Positions 1-7,308 of a DNA stretch of 21,904 nt are shown here, one piece after another. The position numbers were made by a program, and so were the translations under genes. Under the pieces are notes generated by a model. That model was not told where the DNA came from, searched no databases, and saw nothing but the letters and a program-made list of their open reading frames with translations. This DNA comes from Desulfobacterales bacterium (lineage in GTDB: Bacteria; Desulfobacterota; DSM-4660; Desulfatiglandales; B25-G16), in the NCBI GenBank assembly GCA_013375335.1, contig JABXJZ010000002.1:1-21904 (forward strand). Direction: 5' to 3'. The stretch's first letter is position 1. Each line of letters begins with the position of its first letter.

Positions 1-2436
1 ACAATAAAGGATGCATTGGAAAAAGAAAGGTCGCACCTCATTGAGTTGGCAACCGAGGAGGCAAGATTAACAGGCGAGATAAGGAATCTATCTGATATGA
101 TAAATCAGGTAGAGATCAGAAAGAACGAGCTTGAAAAGGAGTCCAAAGAAGGCACGCAGAGGTTTGAGAGACTATCGGCCTTGTTGCGCGAGAAAAAGGG
201 GGAACGGCAGGAGTCGTTGAACCAGATAAGCTCCCTTGAGAGAGCAATACGAGAGCAGGAAGCAAGGCAAAGGGGGTTAGGAGAAGTTAGGAGAGAAAAA
301 GAGACTCTCAAATCAAAAGCAGACTCAGCACTGAATCTCCTTCGTGCTCAATTGAAGACCATCAGGAACCTTATTGAGAACTACGAAGGTTACAGGTCAG
401 GTGTTCAGATGGTTATGAATACCTACGGGCCAAAGACTACTGCGGGAGGCAAGGTCTTAGGAGTGCTGGCAGACTTCGTCAAGGTCGAGCCCGAATTCGA
501 GGCAGCTGTCGAGGCAGTCCTAGATGAACGATTGCAATATGTGATCGTGGCCAGGCACGAGGATGGTAAGGAGGCCGTTGAGTATCTGCGATCTAAAGCT
601 ATGGGCCGAAGCTATTTTCTCCCGCTCGAGGAGTTTAAACTTCACAGGCCCCCTGGCAAGGCTATAGGCGAGCATAATGGTTTTCCGCTTTTGAGAGACC
701 ACATCTCTGTTCCCGACAGATTTAAGCCGGTAATAGAATCCTTTCTAGGTAATGCTGCGTTGGTAGACAGCCTGTCTGAGGCTCTCTCCGCCTGGAAGAA
801 TGGCAAAAGTAAACAGACTCTGGTTACGCCAGAAGGTGATCTGGTGGATGAGAAGGGTATTATTATTGGTGGGAGCTTGGGGAAGGATTCTATAGGGCTG
901 CTGAGGAGAAGACGAAAGGAACAAGAATTACGCAATAAGATCGAGGAAAAGGGGAAACTCATTGGTGCCCTGCAATCAGAAATTGGGGATATTGCCTTCC
1001 ATGAAGCCAAATTAAACGGCCTCATCGAGCAACTACAATGCAAGGAACAAGGGTCTGTGAAACAAAGTGAAGCGATAGAGAAGGACATATTCCTACTGGA
1101 AAACGAATCAGAGCAACTCATAAAACACTCTCAATACATGCTTAATCAATTAGAAGCCCTAAGTCAGGAAGGAAAAGAGAAAGGCTCCCGCCTCGCGAGC
1201 CTCGAGGAGAAATTATCAAGGTGCCACAAGCAGAAAGAAGAGGTGCAAAGAGTTGTCTCAGAGAGAGAGGCCGAAGCTGAAGAGCTGGAAAATAAGGTCA
1301 ATGACTCAAAAGAAGAACTCTCGCGGATATTGCTCAAGTATAACCAGTACAAGGAGGAAGAGAGGAGTCTACTAAGAGAAATGGAGAGGCTTGAGCAATT
1401 CGTGGCTGACATGGGTGAGAGAATCAGCAAGGTTGAAGAGGAGATACAATCAAATAGAACTCAATATAAGAGCTCTCTCGTCAAGCAAAAGGAGGTGAAG
1501 GGAGCATTAGAGGTCAGTTATCAAAAGCAGAAGAGGCTTGAGGACGAAGTCAATGAGAGTGAACAAACCTATGATATCCTGAGGCAAGGACTGCGGGAAA
1601 AGGAGAAAGAGGCAGCCCTTTTACGGGAGAGGATACGGGAGATACGGGAAGAGATTAACGAGGAGAGGTTAAGGGAGGCAGAAGTAGACTTCCAGATAAA
1701 GGGCATTTTGTCCCAGGTTAACAGAGATATGGGGATCGATCTTACAAGGGAGCATAGGCGATATCTGGATAAGGATTTTTCAAGACCTCACTATGAGCAA
1801 AAACTTAAGGATAGTACCCGCATTAAGGAGCGAATTGGCGAGGTGAATCTTCTGGCCATTAACGATTATGAGAAACTAAAAGAGCGGTACGAATTTATCA
1901 AGGCACAGGAGCAGGATCTCCTCTGCTCCATTGATTCCCTTAATAATGCCATCAGGAGAATTAACCGAATTTCAAAGCGGAGATTTCTCTCTACCTTTAG
2001 GAAGGTGGATGAGAAGTTAAAGGAGGTTTTTCCCATCCTTTTTAACGGGGGCAAGGCCCGGCTAAGCTTAATCGATGAAACCCTTCCCTTAGAGACCGGT
2101 GTGCTGGTCGAAGTACAGCCCCCAGGAAAGAGGCTGGTTCATATGGGGCTCCTATCTGGCGGGGAAAAGGCCCTCGCCGCTGCGGCGTTACTATTTGCCA
2201 TCTACCTTGTTAAAGCAAGCCCATTTATTATCATGGATGAGGTGGATGCCCCGCTGGATGAGGCCAATACAGATCGCTTCAATGACCTCTTGAGGGAGAT
2301 CAGAAAGTCGTCCCAGGTAATCATGGTCACCCATAATCTAAGGACCATGCAAGTAGCTGAAAGGTTGTACGGCGTGACCATGGATAAAAGTGGTGTGTCC
2401 AAGATTGTGTCTGTAGATCTGGAGGGTTATCAGTGA
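1..2436 (+). CDS. smc: Chromosome segregation protein SMC, C-terminal part (5' truncated by window edge)
   Basis: SMC is the DNA-loop-forming ATPase of the bacterial condensin complex. The frame is open from base 1, so the start lies outside the window; 811 residues are visible, against roughly 1,150-1,200 for the family, so the N-terminal ATPase lobe and part of the first coiled coil are missing. Visible in order: a charged coiled coil; the hinge at about 385-905 (GGKVLGVLAD, MGRSYFLPL, then GDLVDEKGIIIGGS); a long second coiled coil rich in E, K, R and L; and the C-terminal head with the ABC signature LLSGGEKAL (about 2150-2175), Walker B and D-loop FIIMDEVDAPLDEAN (about 2224-2268) and the switch histidine in VTHN. 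Head and hinge look intact. The stop overlaps the ftsY start by one base, so the two genes are probably co-transcribed and translationally coupled. Identity is firm from the hinge plus head motifs. Confidence 0.97.
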   Translation, partial: TIKDALEKERSHLIELATEEARLTGEIRNLSDMINQVEIRKNELEKESKEGTQRFERLSALLREKKGERQESLNQISSLERAIREQEARQRGLGEVRREKETLKSKADSALNLLRAQLKTIRNLIENYEGYRSGVQMVMNTYGPKTTAGGKVLGVLADFVKVEPEFEAAVEAVLDERLQYVIVARHEDGKEAVEYLRSKAMGRSYFLPLEEFKLHRPPGKAIGEHNGFPLLRDHISVPDRFKPVIESFLGNAALVDSLSEALSAWKNGKSKQTLVTPEGDLVDEKGIIIGGSLGKDSIGLLRRRRKEQELRNKIEEKGKLIGALQSEIGDIAFHEAKLNGLIEQLQCKEQGSVKQSEAIEKDIFLLENESEQLIKHSQYMLNQLEALSQEGKEKGSRLASLEEKLSRCHKQKEEVQRVVSEREAEAEELENKVNDSKEELSRILLKYNQYKEEERSLLREMERLEQFVADMGERISKVEEEIQSNRTQYKSSLVKQKEVKGALEVSYQKQKRLEDEVNESEQTYDILRQGLREKEKEAALLRERIREIREEINEERLREAEVDFQIKGILSQVNRDMGIDLTREHRRYLDKDFSRPHYEQKLKDSTRIKERIGEVNLLAINDYEKLKERYEFIKAQEQDLLCSIDSLNNAIRRINRISKRRFLSTFRKVDEKLKEVFPILFNGGKARLSLIDETLPLETGVLVEVQPPGKRLVHMGLLSGGEKALAAAALLFAIYLVKASPFIIMDEVDAPLDEANTDRFNDLLREIRKSSQVIMVTHNLRTMQVAERLYGVTMDKSGVSKIVSVDLEGYQ

Positions 2437-3377
2437 TGCCCTCTCACGGAAAGGCGCCTGCCGGAAGACTGCGGGATAGGCTGTCCAAGACGAGAACGAG
2501 ATTAACAGACAGGCTCAATACGTTACTCATAGGGAAGAAGACGGTCGACCCAGTACTCTTAGAACACCTTGAGGAGATTCTCTTTACCTCTGACATTGGT
2601 GTAGAGACAACGGTGCAATTGATTGATGGGCTAAAACAGAGGGTAGACCAGAACTCTCTCGACAAACCGGAGCAGGTAAAGAACATCTTAAAGGAACAGA
2701 TGATTTCCCTTTTAGATGCCAGCCAAGGCCTGCCTGCGTCTAATCTGCTAGAGAAAGCTTCTAGATCCCCCTATGTAATCATGTTCATCGGCGTTAATGG
2801 GGTGGGAAAGACAACTACCATTGCTAAGGTGGCCTATTATCTTCGCGGCCAAGGGCAAGCGGTAGTGCTGGTGGCGGCGGACACCTTTAGGGCTGCTGCT
2901 ATTGAGCAACTGCAGATCTGGGGAGATCGGGTAGGTGCAGAGGTAATCAGTCAGAAAAGGGGAGCGGATCCCGGGGCAGTTGTCTTCGATGCTATAGCTG
3001 CTGCTAAGGCGAGGAAGATAGATAAGATTTTCATTGATACTGCTGGCAGACTTCATACGAAGTCGAACTTAATGGAGGAATTGAAGAAGATTCAGAGGGT
3101 GTCTGGCCAACAGCTCCCCGAGGCCCCCCACCAAGTTACCCTTATCCTCGACGCTACTACTGGTCAGAATGCGATTGCCCAGGCCCAGGTATTCACTGAA
3201 TCCCTTGGAGTGACGGATATTATCCTGACCAAATTGGATGGAACTGCCAAAGGTGGTGCAGTCATTGGTATTTCCCACAGGCTCCGTATCCCTATCTCCT
3301 ACATATGCACCGGGGAAGGCCTCGACGACTTTCAGGTATTTAATCCGAGGGAATTCGTGGAAGCTGTCTTTGCGTGA
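2436..3377 (+). CDS. ftsY: Signal recognition particle receptor FtsY
   Basis: FtsY is the membrane-associated SRP receptor GTPase that docks ribosome-SRP complexes at the Sec translocon. From ATG 2436 it has 313 residues: a helical N domain (about 10-100) and the NG GTPase core with the P-loop GVNGVGKTT (119-127), the AADTFRAAA insertion-box region (148-156), DTAGR (201-205), TKLD (265-268) and the closing GEGLDDFQVFNPREFVEAVF. The long acidic A domain of enterobacterial FtsY is absent, as in many other bacteria, so membrane contact probably relies on the basic N-terminal helix. GTG at 2433 is an equally legal start, one codon earlier; GGAGGG at 2421-2426 suits either. I prefer the ATG, which overlaps the smc stop as TGATG. 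The family is close to Ffh, but the lack of an M domain and the FtsY-type C-terminus decide the call. Confidence 0.97.
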   Translation: MPSHGKAPAGRLRDRLSKTRTRLTDRLNTLLIGKKTVDPVLLEHLEEILFTSDIGVETTVQLIDGLKQRVDQNSLDKPEQVKNILKEQMISLLDASQGLPASNLLEKASRSPYVIMFIGVNGVGKTTTIAKVAYYLRGQGQAVVLVAADTFRAAAIEQLQIWGDRVGAEVISQKRGADPGAVVFDAIAAAKARKIDKIFIDTAGRLHTKSNLMEELKKIQRVSGQQLPEAPHQVTLILDATTGQNAIAQAQVFTESLGVTDIILTKLDGTAKGGAVIGISHRLRIPISYICTGEGLDDFQVFNPREFVEAVFA

Positions 3378-3435
3378 ATCCCAACCCTCCACAGGAAAAA
3401 TCCATTATAGAAGTCGCCACAGTATGGACGCGTCC

Positions 3436-3475
3436 AAACAAAAGGGCATCTCATCCTACCTGGACGAGATGCCCT
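3436..3475 (-). terminator. Rho-independent terminator of the cold-shock gene
   Basis: A perfect 10-bp inverted repeat (AGGGCATCTC at 3443-3452, GAGATGCCCT at 3466-3475) encloses a 13-nt loop. Read on the minus strand the stem is followed by TTTTGTTT (3443-3436), the expected U-tract, and it lies just downstream of the csp stop at 3497. On the plus strand no T-run follows, so it should not terminate ftsY efficiently. Confidence 0.85.
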
Positions 3476-3496
3476 CTCTAACCGTATGGCAGTAAA

Positions 3497-3697
3497 CTAG
3501 AGCTTGATGACGTTCTTGGCCACAGGTCCGCGGTCACTCTCTTCAATATCAAAGCTCACCCTGTCACCCTCACTAAGACTCTTGAATCCGGACGCGTCGA
3601 TGGAGGAGTAGTGGACAAATACGTCCTGACCGTCTTCCCGCTCAATAAAGCCGTAGCCCCTTTTGTTACTAAACCACTTTACCGTCCCGTTTGCCAA
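3497..3697 (-). CDS. Cold-shock domain protein (CspA family)
   Basis: This is a 66-residue single cold-shock domain, a small beta-barrel that binds single-stranded RNA or DNA and acts as an RNA chaperone. After the start come GTVKWFSNKRGYGFIE, with RNP1 in the variant form RGYGFIE (about 13-19), and RNP2 in DVFVHYSSI (about 25-33), ending GPVAKNVIKL; length and motifs match the family. The start is TTG at 3697: AGGAGG lies 8 nt upstream and the protein then begins MANGTVKWF, the usual family N-terminus. A longer frame to 3817 would add 40 residues unlike any Csp and would consume the leader RNA, so I reject it. The gene is monocistronic, with its own promoter (3823-3852) and terminator (3436-3475). 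The long leader suggests control at the mRNA level, as in cspA of E. coli, but cold induction cannot be read from sequence. Confidence 0.95.
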   Translation of the reverse strand: MANGTVKWFSNKRGYGFIEREDGQDVFVHYSSIDASGFKSLSEGDRVSFDIEESDRGPVAKNVIKL

Positions 3698-3816
3698 AGC
3701 ACTAACCTCCTTTCTAAAATTTTCTATTATGGTCCCAGGCTTAAGGTCACTGCTCTGGCAAAGGAAATCTTTCCTCAGAGCCAAGCCGACCCGCGAGTAA
3801 AGCCGGGCCACCATCA
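3698..3816 (-). promoter_or_regulatory. Structured 5' leader of the cold-shock gene
   Basis: About 118 nt separate the predicted transcription start (near 3816) from the TTG start. It contains a nested hairpin: outer stem GCTCTG/CAGAGC (3752-3757 with 3776-3781) and, inside it, AGGAA/TTCCT around a 4-nt loop. A weaker GC-rich pairing may form near the 5' end. The Shine-Dalgarno (near 3705-3712) lies outside the hairpin in an A/T-rich stretch. Long structured leaders are known in enterobacterial cspA mRNAs, where they refold with temperature; a similar role here is inference. Confidence 0.55.
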
Positions 3817-3822
3817 CTGAGG

Positions 3823-3852
3823 ATCATAATACACGGCTTTCTCAAACGTCAA
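3823..3852 (-). promoter_or_regulatory. Sigma70-type promoter of the cold-shock gene
   Basis: On the minus strand TTGACG (3852-3847, one mismatch to TTGACA) is followed after 18 nt by TATGAT (3828-3823, one mismatch to TATAAT). It faces the csp gene and predicts a start near 3816. Confidence 0.7.
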
Positions 3853-3931
3853 GCGAAAAAGCAAACGTCGAGCTGTGCGGCTAAGCGTAGATGTGCAGAC
3901 GAGAAACTGAGCCAAGCAAGGCGTCGAGTGC

Positions 3932-4576
3932 TCACTGACTGGTGCTTGGAGCTACCAGAAGTTTCTGGCCCGGGTGAATGACGTGGTCTGGGGTTATATT
4001 GTTGCGACGACATAGTTCATCCAACGACATGCCATATCGCCGGGCGATCCTGTAGAGGCTTTCCCCTGCGCGGACCTCGTGGTAGCGCCTTTTGCCCAGT
4101 GAAATCGGTTTCCTTTGAATACGGGCTGGGGCTGTGACCCTGCCTGCAACCGGGGCCCTCTCCCCTTGCACCGTGTCAAACCGTTTGGTCAGTTCATCAA
4201 GCCGTTGTGTCAGATGTCTTCTTGATTTATCCGTCTCTATGAGAGATTGCTGGAGCTGCTTTTCCTGGTTTTCGAGAAGGTCTACTCTAGCCACTACGCC
4301 CTCAAGGCGCGCCAGTCTCTCCTCAAGATGATCAATTCTGATAAGGATATTACTCAGTGCCTCGGTGGAGAGGTTATGGCCGCCACCGGAAAGTATAGCG
4401 ATAAGGACCACCAAAACAAGAATACCCGCGCCCCCGAGAATCAGGAATTTTCCGCTGAATTTGAACTCAAGGGAGGCTTTACGGCGATGGATATCTTCGT
4501 TTCTCTGTGGGTGCCTCAGATCATCGGCGATTTCTCGCCTGAGCTCGTTCATTTCCTTATCGAGGTTCTCGTTCAT
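3932..4576 (-). CDS. Membrane-anchored coiled-coil protein with C-terminal LysM domain
   Basis: A 214-residue protein likely anchored in the inner membrane with its LysM domain in the periplasm, where LysM binds N-acetylglucosamine glycans such as peptidoglycan. It has a charged cytoplasmic N-terminus (1-43), one hydrophobic segment FLILGGAGILVLVVLIAIL (44-62), a heptad-like stretch rich in L, E and R (about 74-138) suited to oligomerisation, a P/R-rich linker, and one LysM (about 165-208: YHEVRAGESLYRIARRYG ... HPGQKLLVA). No catalytic domain is attached, so a scaffold or septum/envelope role is more likely than a hydrolase. ATG 4576 is preceded by AAAGGAG at 5-nt spacing; a start at 4654 would add 26 residues and overlap the promoter. 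It points the same way as csp but has its own promoter. The exact function is unknown. Confidence 0.85.
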   Translation of the reverse strand: MNENLDKEMNELRREIADDLRHPQRNEDIHRRKASLEFKFSGKFLILGGAGILVLVVLIAILSGGGHNLSTEALSNILIRIDHLEERLARLEGVVARVDLLENQEKQLQQSLIETDKSRRHLTQRLDELTKRFDTVQGERAPVAGRVTAPARIQRKPISLGKRRYHEVRAGESLYRIARRYGMSLDELCRRNNITPDHVIHPGQKLLVAPSTSQ

Positions 4577-4625
4577 CCATTCTCCTTTCAGCAGACTGAT
4601 CTTTAAAGGGATTAGGTTGAGATCA

Positions 4626-4654
4626 ATAATAGAAAAAAAATGCCCCCACTTCAA
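4626..4654 (-). promoter_or_regulatory. Probable promoter of the LysM-protein gene
   Basis: On the minus strand TTGAAG (4654-4649) and TATTAT (4631-4626) are separated by 17 nt, which include a T8 run. The -10 has one mismatch and the -35 two. The start would be near 4619, leaving a leader of about 40 nt before ATG 4576. Confidence 0.5.
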
Positions 4655-4755
4655 GATCTCTATTGAAGAATTGCTTCAGCGTCGACTCTCACTCAGAAGA
4701 AATGGTGCTGAATGGTCACCGGAGGGTTGAAAAACGCCCGGTCGGCATTTTGGCG

Positions 4756-4786
4756 TTGACAATTTAGAAACACCTAACTATATAAC
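4756..4786 (+). promoter_or_regulatory. Promoter of the 4834-7228 three-gene operon
   Basis: A perfect -35 TTGACA (4756-4761) is followed by TATATAAC: TATATA at 17 nt (4779-4784) or TATAAC at 19 nt (4781-4786). It sits about 50 nt upstream of the TTG start at 4834. The 4655-4755 stretch before it holds nothing I can identify, and I see no clear operator palindrome. Confidence 0.7.
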
Positions 4787-4833
4787 TCCCCAACACCGCT
4801 CCCCATTCCCACAGTGAAAGAGGAGGTCTTGCG

Positions 4834-5670
4834 TTGAAGGCAGCATTCACCCTCATACCAGCAGAGTCACGGAGGCTAATCGCGAAGGCTGTTGTTGCGA
4901 TGGAAGAGATCAAGGTCGCGAAGCAGGGAGCTTACATCATCCTCAACGGGGGGACCACAAATGGCTATATAGCCCAAGAGCTTTGTGGGATGAGGGAGCT
5001 CGAGCCTCAGAAATTCACCGCAGGCACCAACTCACACAGGCTCCTGTGTGTGACCGATGACACGAAGCGAACCCCCTTCCCCATCATCCTCTATAAAGGG
5101 CAGAGATCCTCGAAGACCCTTGCCGAGGCCCTAGAAGACTTTCATATAGAGACCGTGCTGATCAAGGGGGCAAATGCGATTGATTCTGAGGGAAACGTCG
5201 GTGTGATCACCTCTGGATTTGACGGCGGAACCATAGGTGCCACTTACGGCACGGCCATATCACAGGGGCTGAAGTATATCTTCCCCGTGGGGCTGGAGAA
5301 AATGGTGGCCTCGGTCAAAGAGGCAGCAGCCTGGACAGGCGCCAAGACACTGGACTACACCATGGGAGCTGATTTCGGCATGTTCTGCATCCCCAGTGGC
5401 ATTGTTGTCACGGAGATCGAGGCGCTGAAGATACTGGCTGAGGTGGAGGCAAGACACGTGGCATCAGGTGGGGTTGGTGATTCTGCCGGCGCCGTGGTCC
5501 TGGTGATCAGCGGTGAGGATGCGAAGGTGAGGAAGGCGATCTCCCTCGTGGAATCCATCAAGGGCGAGCCGACCTTACCGGGGTTTAAGGGCACTTGCGA
5601 GACCTGTCCCTACAGCTGTAGGTTTGTGGGGAGAAAGCCCGAGGAGCTACCAGCATGGCTGATCGATTGA
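4834..5670 (+). CDS. Unrecognised protein with NagB/DeoR-sensor-like motifs and C-terminal cysteine cluster
   Basis: A 278-residue protein I cannot assign to a named family. GAYIILNGGTTNGYIAQEL (32-50) resembles the glycine-rich phosphate loop of the NagB/RpiA/CoA-transferase fold and of DeoR-type effector domains, and TVLIKGANAIDSEGNVGV (107-124) resembles the conserved 'GxNGID' stretch of the same fold. No DNA-binding helix-turn-helix precedes it, so it is not a DeoR regulator. Other marked stretches are TSGFDGGTIGATYG (126-139), SGGVGDSAGAVVLVISG (211-227) and a C-terminal cluster GTCETCPYSCRF with Cys255, Cys258 and Cys262, which could bind metal or an Fe-S cluster. There is no signal peptide or membrane segment. 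The start is TTG, with AGGAGG (4821-4826) 7 nt upstream. It is the first gene of an operon and its end overlaps the FAH gene by 16 bases. An isomerase, lyase or sensor acting on a sugar-acid-like ligand would fit, but this is inference. Confidence 0.8.
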   Translation: MKAAFTLIPAESRRLIAKAVVAMEEIKVAKQGAYIILNGGTTNGYIAQELCGMRELEPQKFTAGTNSHRLLCVTDDTKRTPFPIILYKGQRSSKTLAEALEDFHIETVLIKGANAIDSEGNVGVITSGFDGGTIGATYGTAISQGLKYIFPVGLEKMVASVKEAAAWTGAKTLDYTMGADFGMFCIPSGIVVTEIEALKILAEVEARHVASGGVGDSAGAVVLVISGEDAKVRKAISLVESIKGEPTLPGFKGTCETCPYSCRFVGRKPEELPAWLID

Positions 5671-6431
5671 AGTTTGCACGCTTCGACTGTGAGGGAGAGG
5701 TATCCCTTGGGGTTGTTCAAGGGGAGGAGGTAGCGGTCATCGATGGCTCCTCATTCGGTACCTATCGGGAGACGGGGATCCGCCATAGATTAGCCGATGT
5801 GAAGCTGCTCTCGCCCGTGATCCCCACCAAGATCGTCTGTATCGGCTTGAACTATCGTGGCCATATCGAGGAGATCGGGGCACGCATCCCGCAGAGGCCC
5901 CAGTTCTTCCTCAAACCCCCCTCATCCCTCATTGGTCATGGAGATGCCATTGTCATCCCCCAGGTCGCCGAGCGGGTTGACTACGAGGGTGAGCTGGCAG
6001 TTGTGATCAAGGACACGGTGAAGGATGTCCCCGAAGAGGAGAGCTTGGATCATGTGCTGGGGTACTGCTGCTTCAATGATGTCACAGAGCGGTCTATTGT
6101 GAGCAAGAACATCGCAGACCTTACCCTTGCGAAGGGATTTGATACCTTCAGTTGCCTGGGGCCCTACCTGGTCACCGAACTCGATCCGAACGACCTAGCG
6201 CTTACCACCTACCTCAATGGCACCGTAGTGCAGCACGATACAACCAGAAACAGCGTCTTCAGCATCCAGCACATCCTCCACTACCTCTCCCAGTGCATGA
6301 CCCTCTGTCCAGGCGATGTGGTTGCCACGGGAACACCACAGGGCATTGGGCCGATGAAGCCAGGCGATGTGGTTGAGGTGGAGGTTGCTGGTATCGGGAA
6401 GCTGCGCAATACCGTGAGAGGGGAGCGATGA
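5655..6431 (+). CDS. Fumarylacetoacetate hydrolase (FAH) family protein
   Basis: A 258-residue FAH-superfamily enzyme; members hydrolyse C-C bonds in acylpyruvates and 2,4-diketo acids, or act as decarboxylases, hydratases or isomerases of 2-oxo acids, using Mg2+ or Mn2+. A short N-terminal domain (1-55) is followed by the catalytic beta-roll: CIGLNYRGHIEE (62-73, with the His-Glu pair), YEGELAVVI (110-118; Glu111 and Glu113) and FNDVTER (140-146; Asp142). The acid residues match the family metal ligands, so it should be active. TLAKGFDTFSCLGPYLV and GTPQGIGPMKPGD are also typical. ATG 5655 lies inside the previous gene, preceded by GAGGAG at 5641-5646; the stop overlaps the next ATG as ATGA. 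Candidate activities include acylpyruvase, oxaloacetate decarboxylase and 2,4-diketo-3-deoxy sugar-acid hydrolase; the sequence alone does not choose. Confidence 0.93.
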   Translation: MADRLKFARFDCEGEVSLGVVQGEEVAVIDGSSFGTYRETGIRHRLADVKLLSPVIPTKIVCIGLNYRGHIEEIGARIPQRPQFFLKPPSSLIGHGDAIVIPQVAERVDYEGELAVVIKDTVKDVPEEESLDHVLGYCCFNDVTERSIVSKNIADLTLAKGFDTFSCLGPYLVTELDPNDLALTTYLNGTVVQHDTTRNSVFSIQHILHYLSQCMTLCPGDVVATGTPQGIGPMKPGDVVEVEVAGIGKLRNTVRGER

Positions 6432-7228
6432 CGGCGAGAGACAATCCACTGAAACGCGCCCTCGCAGAGGGCAGGGTGGTCTGTGGCGTGGCAGTGATGA
6501 GCCGAAGCCCTATCCTGGTTGAGATCCTGGGCTACAGCGCCTTTGACTTTGTCTTTATCGACACAGAACACGTCCCCATTGGCAGCGATATGACCCTCGA
6601 AAACCTCATCAGGGCCGCAGAGGCCAGCAATATCGTGCCGATAGTCAGGGTCAAGGAAAACAGGGAGCACTACATCCGCAATGCCCTCGAGGCTGGCGCA
6701 CAGGGTGTTGTCATTCCCCATGTGGCCAGCAGGCAGGATGCTGAAAGGGCGGTCAGCTATGCGCGATTTCCCCTCAGGGGCATACGGGGTGCCGATCCAA
6801 CAGTCAGGTCAGCGAGATACCGGTGCGGGGAGTTTAACTGGGAGGAGTTTATTACAAAGAGCAATGAAGAGGCCATGGTCATCCCGCTGCTAGAGGACAA
6901 GGAATTCCTTCCGAACTTGGAGGCCATCCTCTCGGTGGATGGGATCGATGCCGTCTGTTTCGGGCCAACTGACTATGCCCTCTCCGTGGGGCTAAACCTC
7001 CTCTATGACTACAATCATCCCAAGATCGCCGAGGCCTTTGATGCTGTCGTCCAGGGGGCAAATAAGAGGGGTCTCCCCGTGCTATCCGCTGTCAACCCTC
7101 CGACGGTGGAGCAGTCGAATAGATTAAAGCAAAGGGGTATACGCTTTCAGCTCTTTGGTACGGATATCGCCCACATCAGCGCCACATTCCATACCCTGAT
7201 GCAGGATGTCGTTTCAAAGGTTAAATGA
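6428..7228 (+). CDS. HpcH/HpaI-family class II aldolase (2-keto-3-deoxy acid type)
   Basis: A 266-residue metal-dependent aldolase of the HpcH/HpaI/GarL family, which reversibly cleaves 4-hydroxy-2-oxo acids to pyruvate (or a related oxo acid) and an aldehyde. Active-site positions are recognisable: His48 in FIDTEHVP, Arg74 in IVRVKE, Glu156 in PLLEDKEF and Asp182 in FGPTDYALSVG, corresponding to the base, oxyanion-binding arginine and metal ligands of HpcH. GAQGVVIPHVAS (90-101) is the usual barrel-strand motif. The stretch GIRGADPTVRSARYRCG replaces the canonical GxRGxGxxRA-type loop, hinting at a different aldehyde. It overlaps the FAH gene by 4 bases (ATGA), so the two are translationally coupled. 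It ends the operon; no T-tailed hairpin is visible in the 80 bases before the convergent protease gene. Macrophomate-synthase-like or carboxyl-lyase activity is an alternative. Confidence 0.92.
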   Translation: MTARDNPLKRALAEGRVVCGVAVMSRSPILVEILGYSAFDFVFIDTEHVPIGSDMTLENLIRAAEASNIVPIVRVKENREHYIRNALEAGAQGVVIPHVASRQDAERAVSYARFPLRGIRGADPTVRSARYRCGEFNWEEFITKSNEEAMVIPLLEDKEFLPNLEAILSVDGIDAVCFGPTDYALSVGLNLLYDYNHPKIAEAFDAVVQGANKRGLPVLSAVNPPTVEQSNRLKQRGIRFQLFGTDIAHISATFHTLMQDVVSKVK

Positions 7229-7308
7229 CGATAATCTAAAGGATCTTACTCGGTGAAGGTTGTCTGATAATGATTTCAGCATACCTGAACTTTGCCTTAG
7301 CAGGGCCT

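Noticed and set aside
642..1121. 159-residue antisense reading frame inside smc
   Set aside because: Serine- and leucine-rich composition is the usual antisense shadow of a coiled-coil gene; the sense frame is clearly smc.
3443..3475. Terminator for ftsY on the plus strand
   Set aside because: The stem is followed by CTCTAACC rather than a T-run in that direction; the T-run is on the minus-strand side and serves csp.
3698..3817. In-frame N-terminal extension of the cold-shock protein by 40 residues
   Set aside because: AGGAGG sits correctly before TTG 3697, the family N-terminus begins there, and the upstream stretch is the leader of a good promoter.
4247..4730. Plus-strand reading frames of about 120 residues opposite the LysM gene
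   Set aside because: They are antisense to a gene with a recognised domain and its promoter, and show no family motif.
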